Positions 10,101-22,700 of a stretch of 64,000 nt of DNA are shown here, piece by piece; the stretch's first letter is position 1; each line of letters opens with the position of its first letter. The notes beneath the pieces are model-generated. The model was not told where the DNA came from. It ran no database searches and was given only the letters and a program-made list of their open reading frames with translations. A program made the position numbers and the translations under genes. The DNA is from Dimorphilus gyrociliatus (lineage: Eukaryota; Annelida; Polychaeta; Dinophilidae), in assembly GCA_904063045.1 (NCBI GenBank), contig CAJFCJ010000023.1, positions 124,001 through 188,000 on the forward strand, given 5' to 3'.

Positions 10101-12755
10101 CTTAGATTCTCACTTAATAGAGTGTCGGGTAAAGAGGTCTGAAATTCTAACTGAGAGGCTTTTACCCTAACCGATAGGGATGCTCCATTCATTAGAGCAA
10201 TTATTAAAGAATTATCAGCTCCTTTTGATAAAGTAACACCAAGATAAGTATACATTCCGGTCAAAGCAGCGTTATTCCACCAAGAATTAGCACCCAATTC
10301 ACTATCATCATTCATAAAGATTGTTATATCTACAGTATAACAAATTTAAATAAATTAAAAAGAATTAATGATTTAAAAAGAACCTTGTCTATCCTCATTT
10401 AGAACAACCGTCACTCTTGAAGTATCTTTGTATTGAACAGCCACGGCACCAAATATTGTAGCGTCTACTTCTTTCTTTTCATTATTCCAAGCTTTAAGGG
10501 TTCTTACTTGAATTTTAAAATTGTCATTCTTTATCATCCAATACTCTCCGAGACCGTTAAATACGAACGATTTACCGTCTATTGTTTTAATATGAGGGTC
10601 TCCAACATTCCAATTCCAGAATGGAAATCTGTACCGTCTACAAGTGCTTTTCTTTCTAATTTTGTAATAGATTTTACATAGATCCTCGTCCAAACAACAC
10701 GATCTTTTTGATGATAAATCCCATTCTTCGTGTAGATTAGTACTAACATAGGGATGAAAAGCCCAAAGAGAACCGCTGAGGTAATTTCTTCCAGAAAGAA
10801 GATTAGAATTCCATTGTTTATTCAAGTTATAGCAGCAATGTCTAATAGGCGAAGTAGTTATTTTAGCACCATTAACTTTAGAGCCAGAGAAAAAGGCTGG
10901 TAATACGGTAAAGTAGCATTCAACATTTTCATTCAAGTTAGAAGTATCTGGATCGCGAATAAATCGAAAATCAAGGATGGCTTGAATCCTAAATGATAAA
11001 ATTTGCAGATACTTTTAATAATTAAGTTAAAATGTAACAATTAAAATTAACGAAACCTTGAACAAGGGCAGTGGCTTAATATCGAATCAGCTAAGTCTAA
11101 ATCAGTTTTAAATTGACTTGAACGAGCTCTCCATTTCCTACACTCGTATTCCGCGTATGTCCTTTCACAATCCGGACTACTAACTCTTCTAATATATTTT
11201 CCTGGTAGGTCTATTGAAAATAACAAGGGTTTAAAGCGGAAGATGAAAGAAAGATAAATACTAGAAATATAGACTGTATGTTCACGAAAATAACTATTAA
11301 TATAGAAAAGAAAATAAAAAAATGCTGATGAAATATATCTTCTTCTCTTAGACGTAGGAGGAAGGGAAGTATAAAGGAGAGAGTACTCTCATATTAGAAA
11401 GTATTGACTATTGTTTACTTAATATTTATTATCTATATAACCTAAATATAGATATTTATCATTCTTCTCTTGGTTTCTATTCCTTTCTCTTAACAGTGGT
11501 AATATTGTGACTGAAGGATTGGAATTTTATTTACATTAGACTTTCTAAAATTATTTAGATTATCTGTACTAAATTTTTAAACAAATAAAAAGTTCTTAGC
11601 GTATAGAAGGAATAAAGATTTGAGATTTTTATAGGGATTAACTCACTTGTATTGCCAAAAATATTCTTAAGATTAAAGGCTTGCTCATTTCCTGGTTCGG
11701 ACGCCCAATGATTAAAAAATCCGTATTGAGTATCATCTACAGGTGGCGCCTGATATCCAATAGAAAATGATCTTTTAGTATTGGAATCCCAAGTATTGTT
11801 TCCCCAAGCTATAATTAAATAAGTTCGATACGTTTTTGTGTCGGTAGCTAAAACGGCTTGGAACGTATTAAAAGATCCTTTAGGGTAGTAATCCGAAAAG
11901 GGCCATGGAACCATTTTGTACCACGTAATAACAGCTACGTGAGACGGTTGAAAATCTCCCTGATCGACTACAGTAGTTTGAATATCCTTTTTTACCATAT
12001 TGATAACTGCTGTCGTAGTGTCATCCGACGCTCCGTACAAAGGATCATCTTGATGATAAATATGATAGTATATGAGACTGCTATTCCTAATGGATGGATT
12101 GCTCTCGGTATCAGCCCAGAAAGGTGCTATAATAGCTAATTTAGATTTATTAGATAGAGGAAAGGCTTGAGGATACGGAGTTACGTAACGTTTGTTGAAT
12201 GTTAATATTCCATTTGATCCAACAAATAGCCTTCTATAGATTTGACAATTAAGCATAAATCCTCTTTCTGCCCATACTCTTTTGGTTGCATCATCATCTT
12301 CCCCTTGGAAAGTTAGATCACTTGCAGCAGTTCCGTAAGGATAGAAATCGGGAACAAGCACTGAAAATGCATATTTTAATAAGTTAAAATGATGATTTTA
12401 GGGGATTTTGAGATTTAATAATATTTTCATAAACAAACAAATAAACAAACAAAAATCTGAATTTGTTTGATGTAATGTAAGAAATAAACTGATACAAACT
12501 TTTAGAGCAATCTGAACCTTGGAAGCCTGTTACGCATTTACAAATATGTCCACTTTCAGACGGATAGCAAGTTCCTCCGTATTGGCACTGAACATCGGTA
12601 CAATTGTCAGGAACTTCCCCCGATTCTCCATCGGATAATTCTAATATATCCGATAAATCATCTCCCAAAATTAGAGGATCTAAGTTTAAGTCATTATCTA
12701 ATTGAGCAAATCCAAGGAGAGCGAAAAAAACTATCACTTGTCGAATTGATGTCAT
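7144..12755 (-). CDS. MUC4-like NIDO-AMOP-VWD-EGF-SEA membrane protein
   Basis: Complete gene of eight exons: 12755-12500, 12360-11647, 11210-11057, 10988-10384, 10329-9142, 9067-7935, 7874-7230 and 7173-7144, giving 1574 residues. In order: signal peptide (about 1-18); EGF (51-83); NIDO (about 86-320); AMOP (about 330-450, with a C-P-C motif); VWD starting at G-D-P-H near 504; a cadherin-like domain (about 782-871); Cys-rich and EGF-like repeats including D-x-D/N-E-C calcium-binding types (about 872-1310); SEA-like (about 1315-1435); a Thr/Pro stalk; a transmembrane helix (about 1453-1478); and a Ser-rich cytoplasmic tail. The order matches MUC4 and invertebrate mucin-like proteins, which act at the epithelial surface. 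The start is the ATG that opens the signal peptide. The gene probably lies antisense inside an intron of the giant gene. Confidence 0.88.
11211..11646 (-). other. Longest intron of the MUC4-like gene
   Basis: A 436-nt intron between the NIDO and AMOP exons, with GT at the 5' end and AG before 11210. It is AT-rich and I see no coding sequence or other element in it. Confidence 0.6.
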
Positions 12756-12803
12756 TATTACGAGTTCCGCTGCAAGAATACAAATTGAGAATATAAGCTA
12801 CCT

Positions 12804-12812
12804 CTTATATAG
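12804..12812 (-). promoter_or_regulatory. TATA box (CTATATAAG)
   Basis: On the minus strand CTATATAAG lies about 50 nt upstream of the ATG at 12755. At normal TATA spacing transcription would start near 12780, giving a 5' UTR of about 25 nt. This supports the chosen start. Confidence 0.5.
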
Positions 12813-13449
12813 AATGCTATTTTTAAACTGGGGGCAACCACACCCCTAATCTCACGTTCGGTATATATGGACGGTCAAATAAGATATTAATTGGCCTATA
12901 TAATTAGACAAACTAAAAGAAAAAGAAACCAGTGTACAAACATATTTTCATAATAGAAAGAAGAGAAAGAGAGAGACTTTTTTTTTAAATATTTAATGAA
13001 TTGAAAAGGAAGAAACTTTACCTTTTCATTATGTCTATTTACTTTTGTTACTTAAAAAAATACGTTTTTATTATAATTAAAGCAAAAAGTAAAATATAAA
13101 TAAAAGATTTAGACTATGAGCTATATTATTATAAAATATTAAAATAAGGATTTTAATACATGCTTAACTAATTCCACCAGGGTTAGGTTTAATGTGGGAG
13201 GCGAACTTTGATAAAGAAATGTAAAGGATTAAGTATAGAAGAAATAGAGATATATTTTTGCGTCTTTAGAAATACTTAGATAATTCTTTTTATCTTTTTT
13301 TTTTTCCTCATCTGCTGAGTTGACACTTTAGCTGAATTTTCTTTGTAGTTATTTTTCTGGTATTTAATGTTATTCAGATGGGGAATGCAAGTTCTTACCC
13401 CGCCTAGATTTTTGTCTTTTGTTATTGTATTACCAACTTAGAATCAAAT

Positions 13450-13473
13450 GTTACGAAATTATCATTTCGTAAC
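13450..13473. repeat. 10-bp inverted repeat
   Basis: Perfect arms GTTACGAAAT and ATTTCGTAAC are separated by TATC. A TGACGT core (CRE-like) follows about ten bases downstream. It could be a protein-binding dyad, but no function is shown. Confidence 0.5.
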
Positions 13474-14941
13474 TTCTTTCGTGACGTGTGATTTATTGTG
13501 ATTAAGGTGTTTTGTGTTAAAAATAGCTTTAGTACAATCTTTTAACGTGAAAATATAGGCTAAAAAGTAAGAACATAAGGAAGTACAATAGACAAAAGAA
13601 AGAGAAAAAGTATCTAAAAACGTTTAACAACACTCTTCCTTCCTTTCTCTCTCTCTCTCTATCTATCTATATCTCATAAAAAGGAAGATAAAAGTGTTTA
13701 AATACCACAATTTTCCACAAGTTACAAGTCAAGAAGGAGACTAAAGCTCTTTTTCCTAACTTCTCACAAGTAGTTTACTTCTTAAAAGATATAAAGTGAA
13801 TGAATGTAAATCGAAACTGTTTAACTACACTTTTTTAAAAAAAATTGTCAACATTCTACAACATTCACGCCTCTCGGCACGCCTCTCGGCACGCCTATTT
13901 ACCCAAGAATTTCCCAAATTTATAAAAATATTTGCTAAAAACGAAAAAGACTGGTACATAATTGAGATCTCTTCGTATAAGGATTGCTAGTAACTTTTTC
14001 TCTTCTTTTCTTTTTTTCTTTTTGTCTATTTTTAGCTTTTCCGTTGAATAGTGCCATTGTCTCGAACTTAGGCCAAGTGTATTGTTAATTCTTAGAAATG
14101 CGTCAGCGCATTCTTTATGATAAAAAGATATTAAAGGTTAATACGTTTGCAAATAAAAATAAAAATATAAATAATTCGATCACTTTTTTAATAACTTTAA
14201 ATATAAATATTATTGATGTGAAATTGTTTGGAAATAATCTCTTTTTGTATGACACGGAATGTAAATTTGGTTCTTCCCCTTATGCATATAAAGATTGGAA
14301 CGCTAGATTTCTCCTTTTAAGGCCTACACTAATTCAATAGATATTCAATAATGATCATATTGAGGGAAAGAAGATAGAATAGAGAGGTGGTTTTGTTTTT
14401 AATTTAATCTATTTTATTTAACGAATTATAATAAAATATATAACATAGTCAATTATTAAATTGATCTAAATTTTAGTCCTAGTTTCTCTCTCTCTTTCTC
14501 ACTCTCAATTTGCACTTAAAAATCCTAAATCTACCACAAAACTTCGATTTATTTCTTTTCGCTTAGACTTGGTCAGTGACGTAAATCTTTTATTCCGTAT
14601 TGAATAGTTTAGGATTTAGGACTAACACAGATAGATACATACATATATACACACACCTTTCACTTAAAAGATAGAAGGATTGATAAATAAATATGATCGT
14701 ACAATAAAATAAACGGATATAGTCTATTTTATCACTTAACGCAAGTGGTTGAAAAGAATTTTTGACATTTGTAAAAAGATCAAGAGCCCATTATAATAAA
14801 AGACTATATAAAACTCAAAAACTGGTGTATTTCAAAGTGTACACTCTTGAGAAAATGCTTTATTAACAAATTTCTAATGTTCTTGATAAGAGAAAAACTT
14901 CTTACCTATATACATTTCTTTCTTTATATTTATAATCTTTA

Positions 14942-14970
14942 TTGTTATTGTTGTTGTTGTTGTTGTTGTT
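14942..14970. repeat. (GTT)n microsatellite
   Basis: About eight GTT/ATT trinucleotides in the intron, shortly before the exon at 15027. Confidence 0.85.
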
Positions 14971-15026
14971 ATCAACTTATTAATTTGAGCTTTCTTTTTT
15001 AAAAAAACAATCCTTTCTTATTTTAG

Positions 15027-18000
15027 ACGATAAACCAAAGTTTGTATCCGAATTGAAAACTGCCGAGTGCAATGTCGGAGAAACTGTTGTTTTGGAATGT
15101 GAAGTTTCCAAGGAGAATGAAACAATTAAATGGTACCGAAAGGGAAAGTTAATAAAACCAGGAAAAAGGTTAAGATATGAAATCGATGGAAAAGTCCACC
15201 GATTAATCATTAACGAAGCAAGTATGGCCGACGAAAGCGAATATACAGCAAAGTTAGGGACAGAGACTACTAGAGGAGCTGTCACCGTCCAAGGTATAAT
15301 ATTTGTAATCAAGCATTTGCATAGGCCAATAATAAACAAAAATCAACCGCTTAACCAGTCAACTATGCAGCATTAGATTATATTCCATTTGAATTTAATT
15401 GAAATTTAATAAGGTAAATTTGGGGCTGGTTTCAAACCAAGTTACTGGGTCATTTTTTAACTATTGTTAGCAATAATAATGTAATAGACGACCTCTAGAA
15501 TATCAAAAGTTAACCATTATTATTTAATAATTCTATTTTCAATAAGGAAAGCGAAACTACTTATTGTATTTCCTTATTAATAGACTTTCAAAGTTATATA
15601 TAGGCTTTTAATATGCATTCACTAAATAATCTATCTTATTCTTGTTAACACTTCTATAAGATAATTATGTTTTTTTTTGCATTAATTCCAGAATCTAATC
15701 TTACAATGGCTCTGCAAGATGAAACGGTTTCTGAATTTTCACCTCTTGTACTAAGTTTAACAACATCAAAAGTAGTTAAGAATGTTGAGTGGTTTAAGGA
15801 CGATAAAAAACTGGCTGGAAAGAGATACGCTCAAAATTCCGATGGTAAACTTCATACTTTAACAATTAACGATGTAAGACGAGACGATGGTGGAATATAC
15901 GTTGCTGTTGTTGAGGAAGAGAAAAAGTCTTGTCATGTTGTCGTTAATGGTAACGAATACTTAAATTAAAGATATTAAATATCAATGTTTAATTGGCTTG
16001 TTTTTTTTTTCTTTACTTATTTTTTAATAGAAGTTCCAATAATATTTACGAAATCATTGGAAGAAATAACTGTAACAGAATCTTCAGATATCATTCTATC
16101 GTGTGAAACTAATAAACCAGTTAAAACTCTTGAATGGTTTAAAGACGATACGCCAATCAAGAAAGGCGACAGATACGATATAACATCGGAAGATACAAAC
16201 TTTACGCTAACAATTAAGGATAGCGTTTTATCCGATGCCGGAAAATATAAAGCTGTTGCTGACGATGACGTAGAAACAATTGCTAATTTACATTTAGATG
16301 GTACATCTTCATTTCTAAAATATTCATTCATTTATATCTTTTCATGTTAAATAGAACTTCCGGCTATATTCACTAAGGCTCTTCAAGAAATGAACATAAT
16401 CGAAAAAGAACCAGTTACTTTAGAATGCGAAACCAATAAACCAACAAATAATGTTGAATGGTCTAAAGATGGCGAAAAATTAAAACCGTCTAAAAGACAT
16501 AAACGCGTATCGAAAGGTAGGCGTCATTTGTTGCATATTTTAGATACTATTCCAGAAGACGAAGGTGAATACGAAGCTTCCGTTGGAAATGAGAAGACTA
16601 GTGCTAAATTGAATATTCAAGGTAGTGATTTATTTGGAGGATTAACGCTTTTTATATCTATAATGAATAATGATTTTTGTTTAGAATTATCTGCGGAATT
16701 TACAATTCCACTGGAAGATAAAACTATCACCGAGCACCAAGAAGTATCGCTTAATTGCGCTTTATCTAAACCTAATAAGGAAGTTGAATGGAAAAAAGAT
16801 TCAATACCTTTAACAAATGATGACGACAACTATGAGATTACAACTGACGGTTGCGAGCATACGTTAACCATCAAAGATGCTACAATGGACTATAACGAAG
16901 CCAAATTTACCGTTCAATGCGGCGATAAATCAACTAGTGCTAATCTATATGTTGAAGAACTTCCGGCAGGTTTTAAATCGCCACTTTCTCCTCAATCGTG
17001 TACCGAAGAGGACACAATCGTACTCAGTTGCGAAACTGATAAAAATGTACCGGTTAAATGGTTCAAGAATGGAACAGAAATAACCGAAGGTCTTCGATAC
17101 AAGATAACTCAAGAAGGGAATATCTGCTCTTTAACAATTAAAGATGCTAAACTATCAGATACCCACGACTACAAATGCGTAATCGTTAAAAGCGGAAATA
17201 GTTGCCGTGCACCTGTTGTAGTTAAAGGTAATGTTAATAGTATATTTTTTATTACATAAAGAAAATACACCTTTTTCCTTATTACAGAGAAACCAACTGA
17301 AGTTATTATACCTCTTCAAAATCAAATTTCTTTCGAAGAGGATACTGTTACATTTACATGCGAACTAAATAAACCAAATAAAACTGTTAGTTGGTTTAAG
17401 GATGATACAGAATTAACTGTTTCAAATAATGAATATTCAATAACGAACGATGAATTTACATATTCTCTTACCGTTCAAAAATGTTCAATGAACGATGGTG
17501 GAAATTATACAATGAGATGCGAAGAGGCCGAAACAAATGCTAATCTAACTGTTCAAGGTAGAATATAGTCATCATTAAATTCTGTCCAAAATCTCAATTC
17601 TATTAATTCTTTTCTTTTATAGAAAAACCAATTGAGATAACTATACCGCTAAAAGATAAGACAACAATGGAAAAAGAGACTATTAAATTAACAGTTAAAA
17701 TTTCAAAACCATCCGAAAAAGGAAAATTCTATAAAAATGGAGAAGAGATAACCGTTTCTGAAAGATTTCAACTTGACAAGAGTCAAGATAATCAAGAGTT
17801 TACATTGACAATAGCAGATATAACTTTAGATGAAAATAACGCTACGTTTAGCTATAAAATAGAACAAGCTACAACTAGTTGTACAGTTGTTGTTAAAGGT
17901 TATTATTATTATCATTTGTTAGTAAAATATTTGACCTGATTTCCTTCTTTTAGAACTTCCGATAGAGATTATTAAAGAATTAAATAATATAGAAGCAATT

Positions 18001-19766
18001 GAAGAAGATACTGTTGAGTTTACATGTAAACTGTCTAAACCAAATAAACATAATGGTGTCTGGAAAAAAGATAATGATGTTATTAGTGCCGATGCTAAAT
18101 TTAAAATTGACACTAACGAAGAAACGCAGAGTCTAACGGTTTCTTCCGTGACTTTGGATGATTTTGGCATTTATTCTTACTCTATTGAAAAGGTTTCAAC
18201 AGAAGGAAGACTAATTGTTGAAGGTATAGTTCATATTATTTTGAACTTTCAGATAGCCTAAATAAGAATTGAAATGACAAAGAATGTAAACAAAAACAAT
18301 AATTATTTCCCTTCCTTTTTCCAATTAAGAACTTCCACCTAAAATCATCGAACCTTTAAAGGATCAAACAACAACTGAGAAACAAACTGTTAAATTTACT
18401 TGTAAACTATCGAAACCTAATAAAAAAGTTATGTGGTTTAGAGATGGTAAAGAAATAGAAAAGAATGAAAGATATAGCTTCGAAATTGAAAATTGCTCCT
18501 ATACAATGATCTTAAAGGATACAGTATTAGACGACGAAGCTCAATATTCCATGAAAATTTGTGATGAAGAGACTAGCTGCGTTCTAAGAGTTGATGGTAA
18601 AGTTTTATCTTATTTAGAATATTCTTTTAATGTTATCTAATGAAATATTTAAAATAAAAACTACAGAAGCGCCTGCTGAAATAATAAAGCCTTTGAGAGA
18701 TATGAAGTGTAAAGAAGAAGAAACTGTAACTCTGGAATGTACATTATCTAAACCAAATCGTCAAGTCAATTGGTTCAAGGGTGAAACCCTAATTACGGCG
18801 AACGATAGAATTGAGATATCGTGTGATAACAACGTCTATTCGTTAACTATTAAAGATAGTATTCTCGAGGATAATGATACTTATAAGCTAACCGTTGAAG
18901 AAGTTAGTACAAGTTGTAAATTAACAGTTGAAGAACTGCCCTTAAGATTTATAAAAGAATTGGAAGATGTAGAAACTTACGAAGAAGAAACAGTTATATT
19001 TGAATGTATCATAAATAAATCAGATAGAAAGTCAATATGGAAGAAAGGCAATAAAGAAATTAAACCAACTGATAGAATACTAATCGAAACTGAAGGACCA
19101 TCTCATAAACTAACAATAAATAAATGTGAACTAGACGATTCCGGTATTTTAAGATGTTTTATCGAAGATTTAAAAACGAAAGGAAAATTAAACGTTTCCG
19201 GTAAAAGATTTCTTATAATTTGAACAAAATAATTGTTTTTAACTCTTTTATTGTTTATTGGTTTTGTTTTTTTTTTACTAATTTTGAATAAAAATTGTTT
19301 TGAATTGAGTTTTATTAACACAAGTTTTTAATGAAAAACTCCCAACCAAGTCTTGCTTTTGAATGCTTGAAGTGAAAAGAGAATTTAGCATTTTTCAACC
19401 GTTATGATTTTAATCTTTTTATAGAAAAACCATTGGAAATAATTGAACATTTAAAAGATATTCAAACGAAGGAAAATGAAGAGATAACATTGTCTTGTAC
19501 AGTTTCAAAACCAAATCAAAAACCAAAATGGAGAAGGAACGGTAAAGATATAAGAAAAGACGAAAGGTAATATACAATATGAAATATATATATATATATT
19601 GTATAGTTTATTAATAAAATTCTAATCAAAATAATCAGACATGCTCTTAAATCGGATGGACAAATTCATACTTTAACAATAAAAAATACAAATATGAATG
19701 ATCACGAAGCTAAAATTGAAATTGCTTTTGATAAATTAACAAGCAATTCTAAAATATTTGTTGAAG
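15027..19766 (+). repeat. Tandem Ig array, Ig1-Ig13
   Basis: Exons: 15027-15293, 15692-15949, 16031-16300, 16355-16621, 16685-17227 (two Ig), 17288-17557, 17623-17898, 17954-18223, 18330-18596, 18667-19200 (two Ig), 19425-19566 and 19639-19766 (one Ig split in phase 2). Most domains open with E-L/K-P and read E/K-W-F/K-K-D/G in strand C and L-T-I-K-D in strand E. They look like the elastic I-band or tandem-Ig region of titin and kettin-type proteins. The intron at 15294-15691 (398 nt) shows nothing else. The Ig exons at 1-2783 have the same style and phase. Confidence 0.88.
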
Positions 19767-22700
19767 GTTTCCATCTTTTCAATATTTTAAAGGATTAGAG
19801 TTTTCTAATAGATTTTCTTAAACAGAGGATCAACTAGAAATTATTAGACACTTGGAAGATCAACAAGTAGACAGTTTTGATAAGACTTGTCTATTTGAAT
19901 GTGAATTTTCTAAGGAAATTCAAGTAGAATGGATGAAAAATAAACAAATTATTAAAAACACTAAAAAGTATGTTTTCTTCTATTTTATTATATTTTCTTC
20001 CTTTAATTAATGCATCTAATCTTTGTCTAAAAGATATGAAATATCCTCAAATAAAACCATTCATACTCTTAAAGTATCTAAAATCAATAATGAAGACGAA
20101 ACTGAATATACCTGCTCAGCCAGAGGATTGTCAACTTCCGGTAAACTTGTAATAAAAATAGTTCCTCAGTTATTAGATGAAAACTATAAGAAAAAAGTTG
20201 TAACAAAGATTGGTTCAAAAGAAACAATAACTATACCTATAAGAGCCTATCCTGAACCAAATGTAATCGCTTATCTAGATGATAATGAATTAGATGAGGA
20301 TAAGCGAAGAAAAATCTCATTGGTTGATGATAAATTAACTTTTGCTATTACTAAATGCGAGAGAGAAGATACGGGAATCTATAAAATTGTCATAAGGAAT
20401 AATTATGGAGAAACAACAGCTGAAATTGACTTCACTGTTCTGGGTAAGATTTTTTTTACTATATAAACTGAGAAACCAAATCAACTCTCTAATAGATAAA
20501 CCTTCACCTCCTATAAATCTATCTGTTTGCGATATAACTGCCGAAAGTGCTGTATTTAATTGGAATGAACCAGAAGACAATGGAGGTTCGCCAATCACTG
20601 GATATCGTATTGAAAAGAGAGTAAGTCTCTGTAAAGTAGGACAACTGTTCTATTAATTTTATAACAATTCTTAAAAATTGATTAGGAAATGTCCAGAAAA
20701 ATGTGGAAAGAAGAAGCAAAACTAAAAGAAATGACTTTCAAATCAACAAAATTGATTAAGAATTCCACTTATACGTTTAGAGTGTATGCCATTAATGATA
20801 TTGGTGAAAGCGAGCCAGCGGAACTTCCCGAACCATTCGTTGCTAAGGATCCATTTAGTAAGGACAGATTATATAAAAAAAATAACGTTGTTTTCTATGT
20901 AATTCTTTTCTAGATGTTCCCGGCAAACCGGATGCTCCAGTAGTATCTGACATCTTCTCAGAAAAATGCAAATTATCTTATAAACCTCCAGAAGATGATG
21001 GCGGAGCTGAAATTATTGGTTATGTTATTGAAAAGAAAACAAAATCGTCTTCAAGATGGATAAAAGTTAATAAAGATTTATGCTCAACATTAGAATATAA
21101 TGTTACAGACTTGCTTGAAGGAGAAGAGTATCAGTTTAGAATTGCTGCTGAAAACAAGGCCGGTCTAGGACCATTTAGTGAACCATCTCAGCCTATTTTA
21201 GCAAAGAATCCATGGGACAAGCCAGGAAAACCCTCCAAACCAGAAGCTTCGAGTGTAAGCGGAACTTCAACAAACTTGGAATGGAAAGAACCTGAAAATG
21301 ATGGAGGTGCTGACATTGTTGAGTACATTATGCAATTCAGAACGGAAAATAACCCCCAATGGAAAGATTATACTGATAAAACTCCAAACACGAAAACAAA
21401 GGCTAAAGGCTTAAAAGAAAATGAATCTTATCAATGGCGAGTGGCTGCTATCAATAGAGCTGGAAGAGGAAGCTTTTCTGAACCGTCTGATTATATACAA
21501 ACAGTTGAGCCCGTTGTAGGTAATGCTCCTGATTTGAAATCAGGATTGGAAGATAAATTAGTCGTCGTCCCCAATTCAATAAAATTAACAGCCGAAATTC
21601 AAGGCGAACCTGAACCAAAAATTTCTTGGTACAAGGATTCAAAACCCGTATTCAGCGATCGGCTGATTACTGAATATGATGGTTCATGCGCTACACTTTC
21701 TATCGAAGAAACAGCAACAAGCGATGATGGAATATATAAAGTTCTCGCTACGAACAAATTAGGAGAAATTACTAGCGAAGGAAACCTTACAGTTCATACC
21801 GTACCTCATATTACAGCAGACGAATCTTTGAAAGAGATTATTATCAAAGCTGGAAAGACATGCCGAATTCCCATTACATACTCTGGAATACCAAAACCAA
21901 CTGTACAATGGGTTCAAAATGACGAAGACAAAACCGAAAATGCTACAACAAATATTAAGGAACAAAAATCAGAACTAACACTGAAAAATTGTGAGGGTGG
22001 CAATTCTGGAACTTATACTGTTACCGCTGAAAATCAGCATGGTTCAGACTCTGCTTCTTTTGATCTAATCGTAAAAGATCGACCGTCACCTCCAAGGAAT
22101 CTTCAACCAAAAGAAATTTATAATAACTTCATTGTTATACAATGGGATGAACCGGAAAGTGATGGCGGTGAACCTATTCAATCCTATACTATTCATAAAA
22201 GAGATGCTCAGAAACAAACTTGGATTAAAGTTGACAGCACTCAAGCAGATGTTCGACAAATTAAAATTACGAAACTTACTGAAAATCATTCATACTTTTT
22301 TAAAATTGTCGCCGAAAACTCTATTGGAATTTCAGAGCCGTGTGAAAATACCGAAGCAATTAAGGCTGAATTGCCATTCAAACCTCCTGGACCTCCAGAG
22401 AATTTGAACGCTTCTAATACATCAAAAACTTCAACGACATTGAAATGGGATGAGCCTAGCAATGACGGTGGATCACCAGTAAAAGGTTACTTTGTTGAGA
22501 GAATGTCATCATACAGTTCGAAATGGTCGAAAGTAAATCAAAAGTTAGTAAAAGAGAAAGAATTGAATATATCAGATTTGGAAGAAGGTGTAGAATATAA
22601 ATTCCGTGTAATGGCTGAAAATGAAGCGGGACAAGGAGAACCGTGTGAACCAATCATACTTACTGCAAAAGATCCGTTTGGTAAGAACCAAATTTGATTA

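Larger units (their letters stand above)
12756..15026. other. Non-coding stretch before the giant gene's exons
   Basis: It contains the promoter of the minus-strand gene, a 10-bp perfect inverted repeat (13450-13473), pyrimidine tracts, a short 12-nt tandem repeat near 13866-13889 and a (GTT)n microsatellite just before 15027. Small open frames at 13796-13990 and 14098-14340 show no domain and no splice context. I found no convincing first exon for the giant gene. Confidence 0.55.

Noticed and set aside
13796-13990. Open frame of 64 codons with a small tandem repeat (GCCTCTCGGCAC) as a possible first exon of the giant gene
   Set aside because: No Ig similarity, no matching phase-1 donor at a sensible place, and such lengths are expected by chance here.
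14098-14340. Open frame of 80 codons starting with ATG
   Set aside because: No domain, Asn/Ile/Leu composition typical of AT-rich noise, and this length is common by chance in a window of this size.
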